A stretch of DNA of 64,000 nt from Methylobacter tundripaludum SV96 (GTDB lineage Bacteria > Pseudomonadota > Gammaproteobacteria > Methylococcales > Methylomonadaceae), in contig NZ_JH109152.1 of the NCBI RefSeq assembly GCF_000190755.2, positions 2,871,257 to 2,935,256 on the forward strand, written 5' to 3'. The notes beneath the pieces were generated by a model. That model was not told the origin of the DNA. It did no database searches and was given only the letters and a program-made list of their open reading frames with translations. This document shows, one piece after another, positions 62,004-64,000 of this stretch. How positions within the stretch are numbered: position 1 is the first letter of the stretch; every line of letters begins with the position of its first letter. Both the position numbers and the translations under genes were made by a program.

Positions 62004-63560
62004 GAGGCTGTCGGATTAATAGAGCGAGCCTCCCCACTTAATCACGATTAAAATTTAAAAAAGTGGTTTATTGGGATTTTTAATGCCCATAGTTCTGTTT
62101 TATGGGCAGCTCAATGCTCTTTTTCCTCTCTCACCCTCTTAATACATGCATTCTTTTTAAATTCCAGCCTATACAGACTAAATTCCATTCACTTTGGACG
62201 GATTCCAGGCCTCGAAGCTGGAATTGCCTGAATCCCTGGACGTGTTTAATGATGCCAAACACGGTTTCGACAGTAGATTTTCGCTTGCCGTAGAGTGCTT
62301 TGCCCGCTTTGGTTGTTAAGCGATGGGTCATGGCCTCAACCGGCGGTAAGGTGCTTTCGCCTATTTCCGGCTGATGCTGAAACCGGGCGTCAAGGGCTTG
62401 GTTATGGCTTTGCCGCTTTTGGGCGATGTACGGTTTTATCTTTGCATCAGCACACGCCTTTACATTGGCTTGGCTGAAGTAGCCGGTGTCGGCCAACAGG
62501 TTGTCAACACTCCCCAAGCATTCCGGGAGCTGTTCCAGTTTGGCTAAGGCCGGTTCGATTTCTTGTTTGTCGTTGGTGTGTTGGGTGATGTGATGAGCAA
62601 CGATCAGGTGGGTGGCAATATCAACACTGGCTTGGGCGTTATAGGCTTGTTCAAAACCATTAGGGGTCGGCATGATGCGGGACTCTTCATCGGTCAGGCT
62701 GACTTGATCTTTACCTTGAGGCGCATCGGTAGGCGCTTGGGGGGCTTTGCCGCCCATTTTCTTGCCGGTTTCACTCAGGTGTTGTTCACGCTTAGCCTGC
62801 TTTTCGTCATACTCGGCCTTTTCTTGCGCGTAACGCGCCTTGGCACGGGCCTGGATTTCCTGTTTGGCTTTGGCAATCACTGCTAAACGGTCTTGGCGGC
62901 GTTTGAGTTCCTTGGGTACATCCATGTCTTCTGGAAGCGGGGAATTGTCGGCGGCTTCAGCCAGTTTCATCAAGGTTTCAACTTCCTGTTTGAACTGGGC
63001 TTCCAGTTGATTGGCGTAATCCCAGCTCAAGGCTTTATGCTTGCTGGCATTGGCTTTAATCTTGGTGCCGTCCAGGCTCACCGTACCCAGCTTAAGCAGC
63101 CCCAAGGTTTGTGCAAGTACCAATATCTCGACAAATAGGCTTTCGATCTCTTTGCCAAAGCGCTTGCGAAAGCTGTTGATGGTGTCGTGATCTGGGTTTT
63201 CGTTGGCGCAGATGTATTTAAAGGCCATCGAGTCATGAGTGGCTTTCTCCAGTTTGCGACTGGAAAATACGCCGGTCGCGTAACCGTAGAACAGCAACGC
63301 CAACAGCATCGCCGGATGATAGGGGCGCTTTCCTTTGCCCGCATAGACGGCTGATAGCGTCCGTAAATCCAGTTGATCGACAATCTCGACAACAAAACGG
63401 GCCATATGATCTTCAGGCAAATAATCCTGAACACACGGGGGCAGAATGTAGGGGGTATCGCGATCAATCAGGATGAATTGGGTAGCCATTTTTGTTTTTT
63501 GATTTGGTGTTTCGATAGGGTTATTTTAACACTTTTTGCACTGCTAAATCCGACAGTCTC
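62004..63560 (-). mobile_element. IS1182-family insertion sequence, copy 2 (1557 bp) in capV
   Basis: Same length and ends as copy 1 (GAGGCTGTCGGATTAA and, inward from 63560, GAGACTGTCGGATTTA). CTAG copies at 62000-62003 and 63561-63564 are the target duplication, and deleting the element with one CTAG rejoins the capV frame. The transposase is encoded on the minus strand, the same as the interrupted gene. Confidence 0.93.
62131..63489 (-). CDS. IS1182-family transposase, copy 2
   Basis: A 452-residue DDE transposase identical in protein sequence to the one at 11095-12453. It has the same FILIDRDTPYILPPC start, LLADTGYFSQ and STVETVFGI motifs. The identity indicates recent spread of this element in the genome and an ability to move. 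It lies within capV and is read in the same direction. Confidence 0.93.
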   Translation of the reverse strand: MATQFILIDRDTPYILPPCVQDYLPEDHMARFVVEIVDQLDLRTLSAVYAGKGKRPYHPAMLLALLFYGYATGVFSSRKLEKATHDSMAFKYICANENPDHDTINSFRKRFGKEIESLFVEILVLAQTLGLLKLGTVSLDGTKIKANASKHKALSWDYANQLEAQFKQEVETLMKLAEAADNSPLPEDMDVPKELKRRQDRLAVIAKAKQEIQARAKARYAQEKAEYDEKQAKREQHLSETGKKMGGKAPQAPTDAPQGKDQVSLTDEESRIMPTPNGFEQAYNAQASVDIATHLIVAHHITQHTNDKQEIEPALAKLEQLPECLGSVDNLLADTGYFSQANVKACADAKIKPYIAQKRQSHNQALDARFQHQPEIGESTLPPVEAMTHRLTTKAGKALYGKRKSTVETVFGIIKHVQGFRQFQLRGLESVQSEWNLVCIGWNLKRMHVLRG

Positions 63561-64000
63561 CTAGAAGATAACGTTAATTCAACAACAGGACGAGCCCATT
63601 GGAATATACCTTGTTCTAATTTTTTTCGATGATTTGCTGTTTTATTTTGCCCCATTGTTCCTATTCCAAGTAAAAAAATATCTTCAGGATTTTTATCGAG
63701 AAAATAACAGGCTTCATGAACACCAAAATATGCGGGGGAGTTACCAATTAGTCCGCCGTCAACAAATCGCTGGCTGTCTATTACATGAATTGGGAAATAA
63801 GTAGGTGCGGCTGAAGTGGCTAATGCAACATCAACCAAAGATAAATTTAGATCATTAACATATTTCTCAAGATGAGGCGTTTTAAATACCTTAGGCTGTC
63901 CAGTCGTGTAATTAACTGCCGGAATAAGCACTCTTGTTTTTAAATCCTTTATTTTTTTATCTTGAAAGATTTCTTGAAGTAATGTTTTAAGAGGCTCTGA
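63561..64000 (-). pseudogene. capV: capV, patatin-like phospholipase core fragment, runs off the window
   Basis: C-terminal half of a patatin-like phospholipase domain. LATSAAPTYFPIHVIDSQRF is followed by FVDGGLIGNSPAYFGVHEA, whose DGG holds the catalytic Asp; VLIPAVNYTTGQPKVF and LLGIGTM are further family strings. The Ser nucleophile (GxSxG) lies beyond the window. CapV degrades membrane phospholipids when bound to cGAMP and kills infected cells. The IS1182 copy interrupts it after ...VELTLSS. Any protein made would stop inside the IS and lack the C-terminus. Confidence 0.85.

Overview
The window reads as chromosomal DNA of a gammaproteobacterium, most likely a methanotroph of the order Methylococcales. 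Support: gammaproteobacterial gene orders (leuS-lptE-holA with a ybeL-like neighbour; tgt-yajC-secD-secF; ndk-rlmN-pilW...hisS-yfgM-bamB-der), a quinoprotein-associated metallohydrolase plus SoxYZ-like carrier pair typical of methylotrophs, a TIGR04282/TIGR04283 glycosyltransferase pair with a sterol-desaturase-family gene, and many short interspersed repeats. The genus is an inference.

Layout. 1-1.7 kb: start of an IS91-type module (tyrosine recombinase, then the first codons of the transposase) and a YkgJ-type cysteine-cluster gene. 1.8-6.7 kb: two glycosyltransferase-fold genes, a sterol-desaturase-family gene and recQ. 6.8-13.4 kb: defence and stress island with a RelE/Phd toxin-antitoxin pair, a SIR2-STAND NTPase gene split by an IS1182 copy, and a VapC-type pair. 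13.6-42.5 kb: core genes (SNF2 helicase, slp, tRNA-Leu, lnt, parA, leuS, lptE, holA, a REC-TPR/kinase pair, htpG, tgt, yajC, secDF, ndk, rlmN, pilW, hisS, yfgM, bamB, der), punctuated by a heptanucleotide repeat family. 42.8-51.5 kb: tpx, a decayed gene, an SGNH-like gene, the quinoprotein-relay pair, and a four-gene signalling operon (outer-membrane barrel, periplasmic binding-like protein, sensor kinase, HD-GYP regulator). 52-57.1 kb: a two-gene operon (RelE-like/UvrD helicase/ankyrin fusion plus a pRiA4b ORF-3-like protein) and an AbrB/PIN toxin-antitoxin pair. 57.2-64 kb: a type II CBASS operon (capV, DncV-like cyclase, cap2, cap3) on the minus strand.

Main observation. Two antiviral effector genes have been broken by the same 1557-bp IS1182-family element, in the same orientation and each at a CTAG site duplicated on insertion. 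One is the NAD-hydrolase-type SIR2-STAND gene. The other is the CapV phospholipase gene of the CBASS operon, which also carries an IS630-family element 23 codons before its original stop. Removing each element and one target copy on paper restores an open frame through every junction: a 1202-residue SIR2-STAND protein, and a CapV ending 2 nt before the cyclase start. The CBASS cyclase and its Cap2/Cap3 accessories look intact. The window therefore shows antiphage loci whose cell-killing parts were switched off recently while the rest is preserved.

Second observation. A repeat family of 7-bp units (GGCGAAA-like, often as inverted arms) fills intergenic spaces and also enters genes: it encodes the basic and hydrophobic parts of the BamB signal peptide and the last residues of HolA. 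A related pure array of 18 TTTAGCC units precedes lptE.
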